From contig NZ_JBEXAC010000002.1 in NCBI RefSeq assembly GCF_040567655.1, positions 2,046,001 to 2,110,000 of the forward strand: a stretch of DNA of 64,000 nt, given 5' to 3'. The notes under the pieces are model-generated. The model was not told the origin of the DNA and ran no database searches. It was given only the letters and a program-made list of their open reading frames with translations. The DNA comes from Chitinophaga sp. H8. GTDB taxonomy: Bacteria > Bacteroidota > Bacteroidia > Chitinophagales > Chitinophagaceae. The translations under genes were made by a program, and so were the position numbers. Positions 53,265-62,990 of this stretch are shown piece by piece (position 1 is the stretch's first letter; each line of letters starts with the position of its first letter).

Positions 53265-54332
53265 ATGGATGCTCATCATTTTTCTATAGAGGATTTTCTG
53301 GTAAACGAATCGTTCGCGAATTATTGTTTGCACAATAGAGCGTCGGACCGTCGTTTCTGGGAGCAGTGGCTGGCCGCGCATCCCGAAAAGCAGGAAGATT
53401 TTGATACTGCCCGCGACCTGTTGCTGGCTATGAGTGGTTATCTGCCGGAAGAGCAGGTATCTGCCCGGCTGGAAGCATTCAAGGGACTCCTGCGCGAAAA
53501 AAAGGCTTCCCTGCAGCAGGCAGCTATGTCTGCAACACCAATACCTGCAGTCCCTGTGCCTGCACCGGTAAGGACGATGCGCAACGCCTATTGGTGGACA
53601 GCCGCCGCCGTGATACTGGGCATCATTGCCGTAGGGTACCTGCGCTTTGTAAAACCCGTTGCCCCCGAAGCAGGCATGCTCGTATATACCAGTGAAAATG
53701 ACAAGCGCAGCAATATCACCCTGGCAGACGGCAGCACCGTGATCTTATACCCGCATAGCAAGCTCACCGTGATGCCTGATTATAATCACCAAAGCCGGAG
53801 AGTAGTGCTGGAAGGACAGGGCTTTTTTACCGTAGCAGATGTAGCGCAGCGGCCTTTTTCCGTAGTAGCTAAAAAATATACCACCACCGCATTGGGTACC
53901 GCCTTTATGGTAAGCGCCTATGAAATGGACGCCACCGTAAAAGTATCCCTGGTAAGTGGTAAAGTGAAGATAGAAGGCACGCAGCACGACAGCGTTATGC
54001 AGCCCGTGATCCTGGCCCCCGGAGAGCAGTTTGTAGAGCATACGGCCAAAGATAAAGACAGCAGCGCTACCATCACCTTTGATGTAAACAGCTTACAATC
54101 GGTGATATCGGGGCAGCTGATATTTAAAGACGCTTCCTTTACTGAGCTGAAAACCCAACTGGAAGCTTACTATGGTGTGACTATTTATACTGATATTCCA
54201 TTATCATCCATCAAACCTTTTACCGGAGAATTTAATGACCAGCCCTTGATGCATGTATTGGAAGTGATCGGCTATGTGAATAACCTGAAGATCAGACAGG
54301 ATACTAACCGTGTATATATACTGGCCAGATAG
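53265..54332 (+). CDS. FecR-family anti-sigma factor (operon 2)
   Basis: The 355-residue protein has an N-terminal cytoplasmic region (FLVNESFANYCLHNRASDRRFWEQWLAAHP), a membrane helix near residue 110 (WWTAAAVILGIIAVGYLRF), a FecR domain (SNITLADGSTVILYPHSKL, LEGQGFFTV) and a C-terminal DUF4974 domain (LIFKDASFTELKTQLEAYYG). It is complete, in contrast to the FecR at 47427. It should link the SusC signalling domain to the ECF sigma encoded just upstream. Confidence 0.92.
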   Translation: MDAHHFSIEDFLVNESFANYCLHNRASDRRFWEQWLAAHPEKQEDFDTARDLLLAMSGYLPEEQVSARLEAFKGLLREKKASLQQAAMSATPIPAVPVPAPVRTMRNAYWWTAAAVILGIIAVGYLRFVKPVAPEAGMLVYTSENDKRSNITLADGSTVILYPHSKLTVMPDYNHQSRRVVLEGQGFFTVADVAQRPFSVVAKKYTTTALGTAFMVSAYEMDATVKVSLVSGKVKIEGTQHDSVMQPVILAPGEQFVEHTAKDKDSSATITFDVNSLQSVISGQLIFKDASFTELKTQLEAYYGVTIYTDIPLSSIKPFTGEFNDQPLMHVLEVIGYVNNLKIRQDTNRVYILAR

Positions 54333-54401
54333 CCTGTATATCGGATTACAGCATAATACAGATTTTATAACCTAAAGATTTTATCACCAAAAATCTAACG
54401 C

Positions 54402-57400
54402 ATGAGTATGGCCCTACCAAACCGCTCGTTAGCAGCCCTGTGCTGCAACGTTATCGCTGCCCTTGTGCTGCTACCCCTGGCTTTAAGCGCAGCCGAGAGA
54501 GAGCAGCCCAGGTTTACGATCAACCCTACCGTTACAGTGGGATTTGATAAGACACCTGTTATCACCGCTTTTAGCCAGATAGAGCGGCTCACTGATATGA
54601 AATTTTGTTACAGCAGCGAAGATGTAGACAATCGCAAAGCAGTAACACTGGAAAAAAGAAAAAGAAAATTATCTGATTTACTGGAAAAAATAGGCGAACA
54701 AACCGCCCTGCAATTTGCGCAGATAGAACGCAATATTGCGGTAAAACCAGCCGCAGAAAATACCGGTAGCAGCCTGCCTGCACCTGCCGGGTTTTTGGCT
54801 GCAGCAAGTGGCGCTTCCATGGCTGAAACCCTGGCAGTAGCGGCCATTCCTGTAAAAGGAAGGATCCTCTCTGCCAAAGGCGAACCACTGCCCGGTGTAT
54901 CCGTAAAGGTGAAAGGCGCTTCCATTGGTGGCGTGTCTGATGTGAACGGTAATTTCAGCCTGCAGGTACCTGATGAGCAGGCCGTATTGCAGTTCTCCTT
55001 TATCGGCTATCTGCCACACGAAGAAGCAGTAGGCGGCAGAACAAATATTGAGGTGATCCTGCAGGAAGATACCCGCCAGATGAATGAAGTGGTGGTAACC
55101 GCCCTGGGTATTAAAAGAGAAGCCAAAAAGCTGGGCTACTCTGTACAAAAAGTAGGTGGCGACGATATCATCAAAGCCGCTCCTCCTACCGTAGCTACCG
55201 GCCTGATGGGTAAAGTAGCGGGGTTGAACATTAACACGCCGAATGGGGTAGAAGGAAGTTCTTCCCGTATCGTGATCCGCGGAAACACCAGCATCAGCCG
55301 TAACAACCAGCCCCTGATCGTAATAGACGGGATACCGGTAGACAATGATTTTAACGTGTACCGCGGTTCCCGTGGCAGTGCAGAAGAAAAAGAACCTACC
55401 CGTTCTGAAAACTACCAGGACTGGGGCTCTGTACTTAACTTCATCAACAGTGATGATATCGAAGAAGTGAACGTACTGAAAGGGCCTACCGCCGCTGCCC
55501 TGTATGGTGCGCGTGGTGCCAATGGCGTATTGATGATCACGATGAAAAAAGGTAATCGCAAATCAGGACTAGGAGTAGACTATAACTACTCTTACCGGGT
55601 AAACGAAGCTTACCGTTTTCAGGATATGCAAAATGAATATGGTTATGGCGGTGCTATCGCCATGTGGATGGCCAATCCGGATTTTCCTACCGGAGCAGAT
55701 GGTAAGCCCCGTTATCCAACAGATTTCAGCAGCACCAATGTACCCGCCAAATATGCCAGTCATGGTGATATTCCCGGTGGCTGGAGCAGCTGGGATCAGT
55801 TTAGCTGGTATGGTACTGCCGCTTCCTGGGGACCCAGACTGGACGGACAGGAAATTACCTGGTGGGATGGCACCAAAAGAAGATGGGACCCTCAGCCCAA
55901 CAACCTGAAAGAGTATTACCGCAAAGGACATACCGGTACACATAATGTATCCCTTTCCGGTGGTGGCGATTTTGGGAACATGCGTTTGTCTTTTACCCGT
56001 ACAGACAATACCTCTATCATTCCCAACAGTGACTTTAACCAGAACACCATCAACCTGGGTACCCAGTTGAAAGTAACCCAGAAACTTACTGCCGATGTAT
56101 CTGCCAGCTATACGGTGTATAACCGGCTCAACTCACCGGATGTAGGTAATGATAACAACTCCTGGGCTAAGTTTATGACCTATGGCATGTCGCGCGATTC
56201 CAAAGTATTGGAAAAAGAGCTGTACAAATATGCCAATGGTTCCAAACGTGATTTTGGCAGCTCAGATGGTGTGCCGATGGGATATCCTTATAAAGGCTAT
56301 GGTAATGATATTTTCTGGAATGCCATGATGAATAATGTGCAGCTGCAGCGTAATCAGCTGATGGGAAATGTGAAGCTGAATGCAGAGATCACCTCCTGGT
56401 TTAATATGACTGGCCGTGCCGGTATTAATCAGAGCACCAATGATTTTGAAACCAAAAACACCCCTACCGATTCCGGTGGCGTAAAAGGCGCATATGGACA
56501 TGAAATGTACAAAAACTCTACCCGTAACCTGGAGTTGTTAGGCACACTGCATAAAGACAATTTCCTGACCGATGGGCTTACCGCCAGCTTTACCGCAGGC
56601 GCCAGCTCCTGGTATCAGAATAATTACGGCATGCAGGCCTGGAACAAAGGCCCCTTTGCCACCCCTTATATTTACACGTTGAAGAATGTACTGGTTACCT
56701 CCGGCCTGAACCCTAAAGACTGGGCACCGGAAGAAGCCAGGGCAGAAAAGAAGATCAACTCCGTGTATGGCTTGCTGGACCTGTCTTACAAGAACTACCT
56801 GTTCCTGCAGGTAACCGGCCGTAACGACTGGTCATCTACCCTGCCTAAAGTAAGCAACTCTTACTTTTATCCATCCGCTTCCCTCAGCTTCCTCTTTACA
56901 GATGCCTGGGATATGGGGAATGCCAAAAGCTGGCTGGACTTTGGTAAAGTACGTGTAGCATATGCCGGTAGTGCCAGTGATGCCAACCCTTATGAAGCCA
57001 ACTACACCTTTGATACAGATGTATTTGGCGGCGCCGCCACCAGGAGTATTAAGGACGTGCTGGCACCGATCAACCTGGTACCACAGCGTTCTCAATCTTA
57101 TGAAGCCGGTATACAGCTGAGCATGTTAAAGAGCCGGTTGAGCCTAGACTTTACCTACTACCGTATCAACTCTACCGACCAGATCATCAACATCGACGTA
57201 CCCCCTTCCTCCGGTGTAAAGAAAGTAGTGTTCAATACCGGAGAGCTGCTGAACAGAGGATATGAATTCATCATTCGCGGACGTGCCATTGAAAGCCGTG
57301 ATTTCCAGTGGGACGTAACCCTGAACGGTGCACATAACCAGAACAAGCTGTTGTACCTGGGCGAAGGCGGTGATTTTTATGAAATAGGCAGCCTGTTTGG

Positions 57401-58169
57401 CGCCGCCAATGGGGTGGTGATGCGCGTAGCCGTAGGACAAAACTATGGTACTATTTACGGGTATGATTATACGTACAAAGATGGTAGAAGAGTAGTAGAA
57501 GATGTGATGGATAAAGCCAATACTACGGTAATAGGTACCAAATATGTGATGACCAAGGATGTAGTACCTATCGGTAATGCTACACCGTGGCTCACCGGTG
57601 GTTTGGGCAATACCTTCCGGTATAAAAATTTCAGCCTGTATGGCCTGATCGATTTTAAATGGGGAGGAGATATCTACAGTGGTAGTTACGGATCGGCTAT
57701 GGGTAATGGATTGGCACCAGAAACCGTGGTAGAGCGTAATGGCGGTGGATTGCCTTACACTTTCCCGGATGGTAAAACCGCTAATAAAGGCGTGATCCTG
57801 GAAGGCGTATATGCTGATGGAAAAGAAAATACCCAGGTAGTGAACTACATGTGGAAATATGCCGCCCGGTATGCCGCCTGGTCGCATTTACCTATCCCAC
57901 GCCGGGAAGCCGTATTTGAAAACAGCTGGATGAAACTGCGTGAAATCAACCTCACTTATCAGCTGCCATCTACCCTGATGAAGAAAACAGGATTTATCAA
58001 CGGATTAAGCGTATCCCTGATAGGAAGAGACTTGTTTTACCTGTATTCTTCCTTACCTGATCATCTGAATCCCGAAAGCGTGAATGGTATTGGTAATGCA
58101 CAAGGGATCGAGTTTGGTGCGTTTCCCGGAACGAGGTCTTATGGATTTTCTGTAAAAGCTTCTTTCTAG
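54402..58169 (+). CDS. SusC/RagA TonB-dependent receptor with STN domain (operon 2)
   Basis: The 1255-residue receptor has a signal peptide (AALVLLPLALSAAERE), an STN domain (FDKTPVITAFSQIERLTDMK, about residues 47-110), a carboxypeptidase-regulatory domain (LSAKGEPLPGVSVKVKG), the plug (IEEVNVLKGPTAAALYGARG) and a barrel ending in an aromatic residue (GFSVKASF). The STN domain marks it as the sensor for the adjacent FecR/sigma pair. It should import a glycan or other oligomer with the SusD encoded 34 bp downstream. No glycosidase is in the operon, so the ligand is not suggested by neighbours. Confidence 0.92.
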   Translation: MSMALPNRSLAALCCNVIAALVLLPLALSAAEREQPRFTINPTVTVGFDKTPVITAFSQIERLTDMKFCYSSEDVDNRKAVTLEKRKRKLSDLLEKIGEQTALQFAQIERNIAVKPAAENTGSSLPAPAGFLAAASGASMAETLAVAAIPVKGRILSAKGEPLPGVSVKVKGASIGGVSDVNGNFSLQVPDEQAVLQFSFIGYLPHEEAVGGRTNIEVILQEDTRQMNEVVVTALGIKREAKKLGYSVQKVGGDDIIKAAPPTVATGLMGKVAGLNINTPNGVEGSSSRIVIRGNTSISRNNQPLIVIDGIPVDNDFNVYRGSRGSAEEKEPTRSENYQDWGSVLNFINSDDIEEVNVLKGPTAAALYGARGANGVLMITMKKGNRKSGLGVDYNYSYRVNEAYRFQDMQNEYGYGGAIAMWMANPDFPTGADGKPRYPTDFSSTNVPAKYASHGDIPGGWSSWDQFSWYGTAASWGPRLDGQEITWWDGTKRRWDPQPNNLKEYYRKGHTGTHNVSLSGGGDFGNMRLSFTRTDNTSIIPNSDFNQNTINLGTQLKVTQKLTADVSASYTVYNRLNSPDVGNDNNSWAKFMTYGMSRDSKVLEKELYKYANGSKRDFGSSDGVPMGYPYKGYGNDIFWNAMMNNVQLQRNQLMGNVKLNAEITSWFNMTGRAGINQSTNDFETKNTPTDSGGVKGAYGHEMYKNSTRNLELLGTLHKDNFLTDGLTASFTAGASSWYQNNYGMQAWNKGPFATPYIYTLKNVLVTSGLNPKDWAPEEARAEKKINSVYGLLDLSYKNYLFLQVTGRNDWSSTLPKVSNSYFYPSASLSFLFTDAWDMGNAKSWLDFGKVRVAYAGSASDANPYEANYTFDTDVFGGAATRSIKDVLAPINLVPQRSQSYEAGIQLSMLKSRLSLDFTYYRINSTDQIINIDVPPSSGVKKVVFNTGELLNRGYEFIIRGRAIESRDFQWDVTLNGAHNQNKLLYLGEGGDFYEIGSLFGAANGVVMRVAVGQNYGTIYGYDYTYKDGRRVVEDVMDKANTTVIGTKYVMTKDVVPIGNATPWLTGGLGNTFRYKNFSLYGLIDFKWGGDIYSGSYGSAMGNGLAPETVVERNGGGLPYTFPDGKTANKGVILEGVYADGKENTQVVNYMWKYAARYAAWSHLPIPRREAVFENSWMKLREINLTYQLPSTLMKKTGFINGLSVSLIGRDLFYLYSSLPDHLNPESVNGIGNAQGIEFGAFPGTRSYGFSVKASF

Positions 58170-58203
58170 TCAGCGTTTCTTATTTCATTTAAAAACAGAC
58201 GGT

Positions 58204-59799
58204 ATGAACATTCAGCGAAAAATATACATCGCCTTTCTGGCACTCACCGTAACCGCTATGGGGTGCAGAAAGGGATTTGAGGAAATGAACAAGCCCTGGA
58301 AAGAATCGGGCACTACAGATATCGGGCCTTCTTTTAATGCCGTGGTAAGATCAATGCTATTGGGCTGGCAGGAGCAGGCTACTTTCACTTCCTTTATTTA
58401 TGCTTCCACGCAGCAGGGTATTATCCTGGGCGAAACAGGGTATCATCCCGAAGAAGCCGGCAAAGAGTTGTGGTTTAACTATTTTAGCACGATAGCCGAT
58501 GTGCGGTTGTTGGAAAAAATGATCGATGCCAAGCCGGATCAAAGCAAGATGAAACATATCCGCGCCATGCTGAAAGTGCTGGTAGCGTATAAAACGCTGC
58601 GCATGGTAGATTACTTTGGCAGCATCCCTTACTTTGAAGGTGGCCGTAGTGCAGAAGGACCGGGCAAATACCGGGTAAAGTATGATGATCCGAAGGTGAT
58701 CTATGATACCTGCCTGGCAGATCTGAAATGGGCTATTACCAACCTGGCCCCGGACCCTTCGCAGGAAACGCTGGCGGCTTATGAAACCTTCCTGAACGGT
58801 GATGTAGCCAAGTGGGCCAAATTTGCCAATTCGCTGCGCCTGCGTTATGCCGTACGGATGTATGAAGTAAACAAAGCGGAAGCCGACAAGATCATTGCCG
58901 ACGCTTTGCAGCTGCCATTGATTGCAGATGGCGAAGACATTGGTATGTGGCCATTGAAAATCTCCGGGTTGCTTTTGGATGGGCGAACCTGGTCATTTGG
59001 CGACAGCCGGTTGCGCCTGGGCACCACCATGTGGAAGCTGATGAGCGATAATAACAACGAAGACGGCACCGGTATTTTTGACCCCCGTTGTGTAGTTTTC
59101 TTTGAACCCAATACCGCAGGTAAATGGAAAGCCTATCCGCAAAATCCGGATGCTACGGCACCTGGTGATGGCGGCACCCCTTACAATGGATTGCGGGAAA
59201 CCGGCGACTGGCTTAAGGATAAAGGCGTTACTAATTTCTCTTCCTTCAATTTTTATATTACCCGGGATAATAACACGATACCAGAGTTGATGATCACTGC
59301 CGATGAAGTACATTTTACCAAAGCAGAGATCTACCTGCGTGGCATGGGTGTGGGCAAGAATGTAGCATTGGCCGGGCAGGAGTATGAAAAAGGGATCCGG
59401 GCAGCGGTGAGTTTGGCTTATCAGCAGGCACTGAACAGCACCATCTGGAAAGTGAATAAACCCGCCGGGCAGCCAAGCGTAGCCCAGATGAACAAGCTGC
59501 TGACCAATACTAAAGTAGCCTTTAAAGCAGGCGATGAAGCTGCCGCCCTGAAGCAGATCTATGCACAGCAGTGGATAGGCAATTTCCGCCAGCCAGAAGA
59601 AGCGTGGGCATTGCAGAAACGTACTAACTATGCCACGCCGATGGAAACGGTAAATGCGCAACTGTATGCTACTACCCGGTATGGGAAGATGAGAAGACTC
59701 ACTTATCCTACTGATGAGCAGAACTACAATCATGCCAACTGGGAAGCTGCTACCGGCGGAACGGACAGTGAAACCAAGAACCCCTGGTGGATGAAATAA
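58204..59799 (+). CDS. SusD/RagB-type lipoprotein (SusD-like_2 group)
   Basis: The 531-residue lipoprotein has lipobox TAMGC in MNIQRKIYIAFLALTVTAMG-C. Its early sequence (FNAVVRSMLLGWQEQATF), TPR-like helices (WAKFANSLRLRYAVRMYEVN) and C-terminal region fit the SusD-like_2 subgroup rather than classical SusD. It would form the lid over the SusC barrel and capture ligand at the cell surface. It is the last gene of operon 2 and is followed by a strong hairpin. Confidence 0.9.
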   Translation: MNIQRKIYIAFLALTVTAMGCRKGFEEMNKPWKESGTTDIGPSFNAVVRSMLLGWQEQATFTSFIYASTQQGIILGETGYHPEEAGKELWFNYFSTIADVRLLEKMIDAKPDQSKMKHIRAMLKVLVAYKTLRMVDYFGSIPYFEGGRSAEGPGKYRVKYDDPKVIYDTCLADLKWAITNLAPDPSQETLAAYETFLNGDVAKWAKFANSLRLRYAVRMYEVNKAEADKIIADALQLPLIADGEDIGMWPLKISGLLLDGRTWSFGDSRLRLGTTMWKLMSDNNNEDGTGIFDPRCVVFFEPNTAGKWKAYPQNPDATAPGDGGTPYNGLRETGDWLKDKGVTNFSSFNFYITRDNNTIPELMITADEVHFTKAEIYLRGMGVGKNVALAGQEYEKGIRAAVSLAYQQALNSTIWKVNKPAGQPSVAQMNKLLTNTKVAFKAGDEAAALKQIYAQQWIGNFRQPEEAWALQKRTNYATPMETVNAQLYATTRYGKMRRLTYPTDEQNYNHANWEAATGGTDSETKNPWWMK

Positions 59800-59828
59800 C
59801 CAGCGTAGATACTTGATTACAACAGCGA

Positions 59829-59866
59829 CGGCTGACCGGAAAGTAACGTTACTTTCCGGCCAGCCG
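59829..59866 (+). terminator. Long hairpin after operon 2
   Basis: CGGCTGACCGGAAAGTAA (59829-59846) pairs with TTACTTTCCGGCCAGCCG (59849-59866), an 18-bp stem with one mismatch and a 2-nt centre. The tract after it (TTGGCTATTTT) is only partly T-rich. It lies 30 bp after the SusD stop and 41 bp before the 3' end of the DinB gene, so it can separate the convergent units. Confidence 0.75.
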
Positions 59867-59906
59867 TTGGCTATTTTGGGGAAATCATTACAGCTGGAAG
59901 GTATTA

Positions 59907-60428
59907 TTATTGGCGGTCCCAGAATGGCGGCGGTTCAATACCCAGGGCGCGGAGGTATACATATCCCTGCCCACGGTGATGGATCTCATTATCTATCAGG
60001 TAGAGGATGGAGCTGTATATCACCCCTTCATATTGTCCAAAAGCCATTTCCTTTTCGTGGAAGCGGGTAGCCGGTATTTGTGGCCACAGGGTATTGATCT
60101 GTTCGGTGATCTGATCCCAGAGGTCCAGCAGTTCCTGGCGGGTAACCGGTGTTTCGCGGCCATTGAGTGCAAAGAGGCGGCCAGCCGCATCCCAATTGCT
60201 GGTAGCAACTCCTTCTATTCCACCAGCCGCCAGCGCAATCATTTCTATGGCCAGTTGGGAATAGGGGCGCATACCACCAATAGAAAAGGTGGTGAGCTGA
60301 TCTTCCGGAAAGGCTTCAAGCACTCTGCGGGAGAGGCGGCGATGTCCTTGCCAGGTATCCAGCAGTTCGGCAGCAGACATAAAGGGCACGGAGGTTACCG
60401 GTGGGGTTTTTACAGCAGTGTTTTCCAT
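59907..60428 (-). CDS. DinB-family protein
   Basis: From ATG 60428 (MENTAVKTPPVTSVPF) it has 173 residues; the open frame continues upstream without support. It is a four-helix DinB/YfiT-like protein with histidines placed for metal binding: TWQGHRRLSRRVLEAF in the first helix and LIDNEIHHRGQGYVYLRALG in the last, the latter a typical DinB signature. Members are metal-dependent, often thiol-transfer or hydrolase-like, mostly without a known substrate. It is the second gene after the nitrilase-like gene on the same strand (about 85 bp apart). Confidence 0.87.
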   Translation of the reverse strand: MENTAVKTPPVTSVPFMSAAELLDTWQGHRRLSRRVLEAFPEDQLTTFSIGGMRPYSQLAIEMIALAAGGIEGVATSNWDAAGRLFALNGRETPVTRQELLDLWDQITEQINTLWPQIPATRFHEKEMAFGQYEGVIYSSILYLIDNEIHHRGQGYVYLRALGIEPPPFWDRQ

Positions 60429-60513
60429 ATTGTAATCGTTTTTTGTGCGTGATAGGATTGTTTTACGATACAAAGAAAAACACCGGGTGTGACAACCCTA
60501 TGTCAGTAGTATT

Positions 60514-61455
60514 TTAAAGCCAGGCCACTTTTTGTTCCGGCACATTATCCTGCCCGATGATATCCTTATACAGTTCCGGGCGCCGGGCTTTGCGGTAGCG
60601 GTATCCACCGGCTTTTTCCAGTTTATCTGCGGTGATGGTGGCGAGTACGATTTCATTTTCCAGGCTGCGGCATTCGGCGATAATATCCCCAAAGGGATCC
60701 AGGATCATAGAGCAGCCGTTTTTGAGCTGGTCGTGGTCCATGCCGATGGGATTGGAGAAAACGGCATAGATGCCATTATCGTAAGCCCTTGCCGGCAGCC
60801 ATTTCATGAGCCAGGCCCTGCCTTTGAGGCTGTCAAATTCCTGGCGCAGGGTAGCCGGATCGGCATGCCGGTTGTGCCAGAGGACAGGATCTACAAATCC
60901 TGCACCGGGGCGGGGAGAAGGGGTGCACATGGTAACGTGGGGCATAAAAATAATATCTGCCCCCAGCATGGCCGTAGCCCTTACATTTTCGATCACATTA
61001 TTATCGTAGCAGATGAGGATGCCGCATTTCCAGCCCAGGAGATCAAATACCACGTACTGATCACCGGGGGTAAGGTGGGGATTGATGAAAGGGTGCAGCT
61101 TGCGGTATTGGGCTACCAGCCCGTTTTTATCCACGCATACATAAGCTTTATACAGTTTATCATCCGCATCCTTTTCGAACAGGCCTGCCAGGATGGTGAT
61201 GTTGTGTTGCTGTGCAATAGCTGTGAGCCGCTGTATGGAAGGCCCTTCCGGAATAAACTCTGCCAGGTCCAGCATTTGTGCTTTAGACAGGTGGCGGGCA
61301 AACGTGTAGCCGGTAATGGCGCATTCGTGAAATGCGATCACCTGCGCACTCTGGCTGGCCGCCCGGGCGCTTAATGCATGGATGGTATCCAGGTTGGCTT
61401 GTTTATCGCCGCTGGCATTTTCAAATTGCGCCGTAGCTATGATGATATTTTCCAT
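60514..61455 (-). CDS. Carbon-nitrogen hydrolase (nitrilase superfamily)
   Basis: The 313-residue protein has the Glu-Lys-Cys triad: Glu in IAFHECAITGY, Lys in QYRKLHPFIN and Cys in GILICYDNNVIEN. The order and spacing match amidase/N-carbamoyl-hydrolase branches of the superfamily. An insert of about 40 residues (PSPRPGAGFVDPVLWHNRHA, DSLKGRAWLMKW) follows the cysteine and is longer than in plain nitrilases. There is no signal peptide, so it should be cytoplasmic. The substrate is unknown. It starts at ATG 61455. Confidence 0.9.
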   Translation of the reverse strand: MENIIIATAQFENASGDKQANLDTIHALSARAASQSAQVIAFHECAITGYTFARHLSKAQMLDLAEFIPEGPSIQRLTAIAQQHNITILAGLFEKDADDKLYKAYVCVDKNGLVAQYRKLHPFINPHLTPGDQYVVFDLLGWKCGILICYDNNVIENVRATAMLGADIIFMPHVTMCTPSPRPGAGFVDPVLWHNRHADPATLRQEFDSLKGRAWLMKWLPARAYDNGIYAVFSNPIGMDHDQLKNGCSMILDPFGDIIAECRSLENEIVLATITADKLEKAGGYRYRKARRPELYKDIIGQDNVPEQKVAWL

Positions 61456-61600
61456 GATGAGTTTTTGTGCTGGTATGCATCAAAGTTACATCACGGCAGG
61501 TTCAGAAAGCAGGCAATTTTTTTATATGGCACAGGTGGTTTTGGGGGCGTGTGTAGTATGTAGTGGAATGGAGGCAATAAAATGCGGTGGTATGGAAGCG

Positions 61601-61816
61601 CTAATTTTTGATCATAGCATATACCTTTTCTTCTTTGATGCCGGTGAACTGGCAGAACTCTTCTACGGTAATAAATTCTTCCCTTTTTTTACCCAGTTGG
61701 CGGCGCATATTTTGCATCATTACCTGCGCGGCACTTTTCTTTTTTCCGAGGATATTTACGATGTCTTTTGCGTAAATCACGATCCGTTTTGGTACGTTTT
61801 TGTCCATAATTTCCAT
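61601..61816 (-). CDS. Small basic protein, possible DNA binding
   Basis: From ATG 61816 (MEIMDKNVPKRIVIYAKDI) it has 71 residues; MDKNVPKR at 61807 is an alternative start. It is basic and helical, with a central KKKSAAQVMMQNMRRQLGKKRE and a C-terminal ITVEEFCQFTGIKEEKVYAMI helix-turn-helix-like segment, as in excisionase-type proteins. It is AT-rich and lies beside the replication-like genes, which suggests a mobile-element accessory gene. I cannot name a family. Confidence 0.6.
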   Translation of the reverse strand: MEIMDKNVPKRIVIYAKDIVNILGKKKSAAQVMMQNMRRQLGKKREEFITVEEFCQFTGIKEEKVYAMIKN

Positions 61817-61885
61817 TTTAGTTGGCAATATTTTTTTTAATAACAATAGCGATCTAATATTGGTTCATCATTCGAATGAAAAAAG

Positions 61886-61933
61886 AAAAACCTGCCGGTG
61901 CAATGCAGGGCCCGCTTGTGTTAGCAGGTTTTT
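61886..61933. terminator. Bidirectional terminator-like inverted repeat
   Basis: AAAAACCTGC (61886-61895) and GCAGGTTTTT (61924-61933) are perfect 10-bp arms with a 28-nt loop that itself contains CCTGC/GCAGG-type pairing. A-runs on one side and T-runs on the other make it usable in either direction. It lies between the small minus-strand gene and the orphan-family gene. Confidence 0.55.
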
Positions 61934-62012
61934 CCACCATGGTGAGGCGGTGCGGTATGTGCCTATGTAAACAACCGTTTATTTATTCAATTATGTTTAA
62001 AAAAAAGTAACA

Positions 62013-62768
62013 ATGGCAAAACAAAATAGTTATCTCAAGATTAAAGGTACGCTGGGCGGATTATCTTTTTATAAATCGCGCAGTGGTCATCTGATACGGG
62101 AAAAAGGCGGCATAGATGGTAAGCGTATGGCTACCGATCCGGCCTTTGAAAGAACCCGTGAAAACAATACAGAATTTGGCCGTGCCACCAAGGGCGGACA
62201 GTTGGTGCGCGCTGCTTTTAAGAGCAGGTTGCAATTGAGTAAGGACAAGCTGCTGGTATCGCGCCTGGGCAAGCTGATGGTGCGGGTAGTAAAAAGTGAT
62301 CCGGTGAGCTTGCGTGGGGCGCGTAATGTAACCATGGGCGATCTATCACAGCTGGAGAACTTCCAGTTCAACGACAATGCGCTGTTGGGCAAAACGCTCA
62401 ATGTTACGTATATCGCCACGATAGACCGTGCTACCGGGCAGATGGAGGTATCGCTGCCGGCGTTTGTGCCTTCGGGTAAGGTAAGTGCCCCTATTGGCGC
62501 TACGCACTTTACGCTCATAGCCAGTGGTGCGGAGCTGGATTTTGACGGCAACCATTATGTGGTGGATGAAGCCGCTGCAGAAAACCTGCCGTTGGATCAC
62601 CTGCCAACTGCGCCGATAGACCTGAGCGTAACGGTTACACCAGGGAGTACACAGCCGCTATTGCTGGCATTTGGCATCGTGTTTACACAGGAAGTGAACG
62701 GGTTGTATTACCCATTGAAAGATACTTCCTTTAATGCCATGGCGCTGGTAAAGGTAAGTGGCAGCTAG
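62013..62768 (+). CDS. Orphan protein, paralogue of the 27724-28518 gene
   Basis: The 251-residue protein starts at ATG 62013 with GTLGGLSFYKSRSGHLIREK, then KGGIDGKRM and FERTRENNTEFGRATK, matching the N-terminal pattern of the 27724 protein. The remainder is beta-rich (VTYIATIDRATGQMEVSLPA, AIGATHFTLIA-like strands). There is no signal or membrane segment. The gene has its own promoter region and a strong terminator. Its place beside replication-type genes suggests a mobile-element passenger, but its function is unknown. Confidence 0.78.
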   Translation: MAKQNSYLKIKGTLGGLSFYKSRSGHLIREKGGIDGKRMATDPAFERTRENNTEFGRATKGGQLVRAAFKSRLQLSKDKLLVSRLGKLMVRVVKSDPVSLRGARNVTMGDLSQLENFQFNDNALLGKTLNVTYIATIDRATGQMEVSLPAFVPSGKVSAPIGATHFTLIASGAELDFDGNHYVVDEAAAENLPLDHLPTAPIDLSVTVTPGSTQPLLLAFGIVFTQEVNGLYYPLKDTSFNAMALVKVSGS

Positions 62769-62801
62769 TATTGCCTGGTTGTTTTTTATTTTAAGTACGG
62801 C

Positions 62802-62835
62802 ACTGCCCCGCATTATTGTGGGGCAGTTTTTTTTT
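62802..62835 (+). terminator. Rho-independent terminator after orphan gene
   Basis: ACTGCCCC (62802-62809) and GGGGCAGT (62820-62827) form a perfect 8-bp stem with a 10-nt loop, followed by an uninterrupted T-run to 62835. Confidence 0.9.
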
Positions 62836-62990
62836 ATGCCAGGTGTAAGTAAAATAAAAAAATCTGCTAAGTGCCGGTAAGGATTTGCAGGTTGTACTGG
62901 TACCTACGCACTTGTATGATATAGGCATTATCCATTTAATTGCAGCCTTTTCTGGTTAATCATTTCATTATCAAAAAATCACAAAACGTT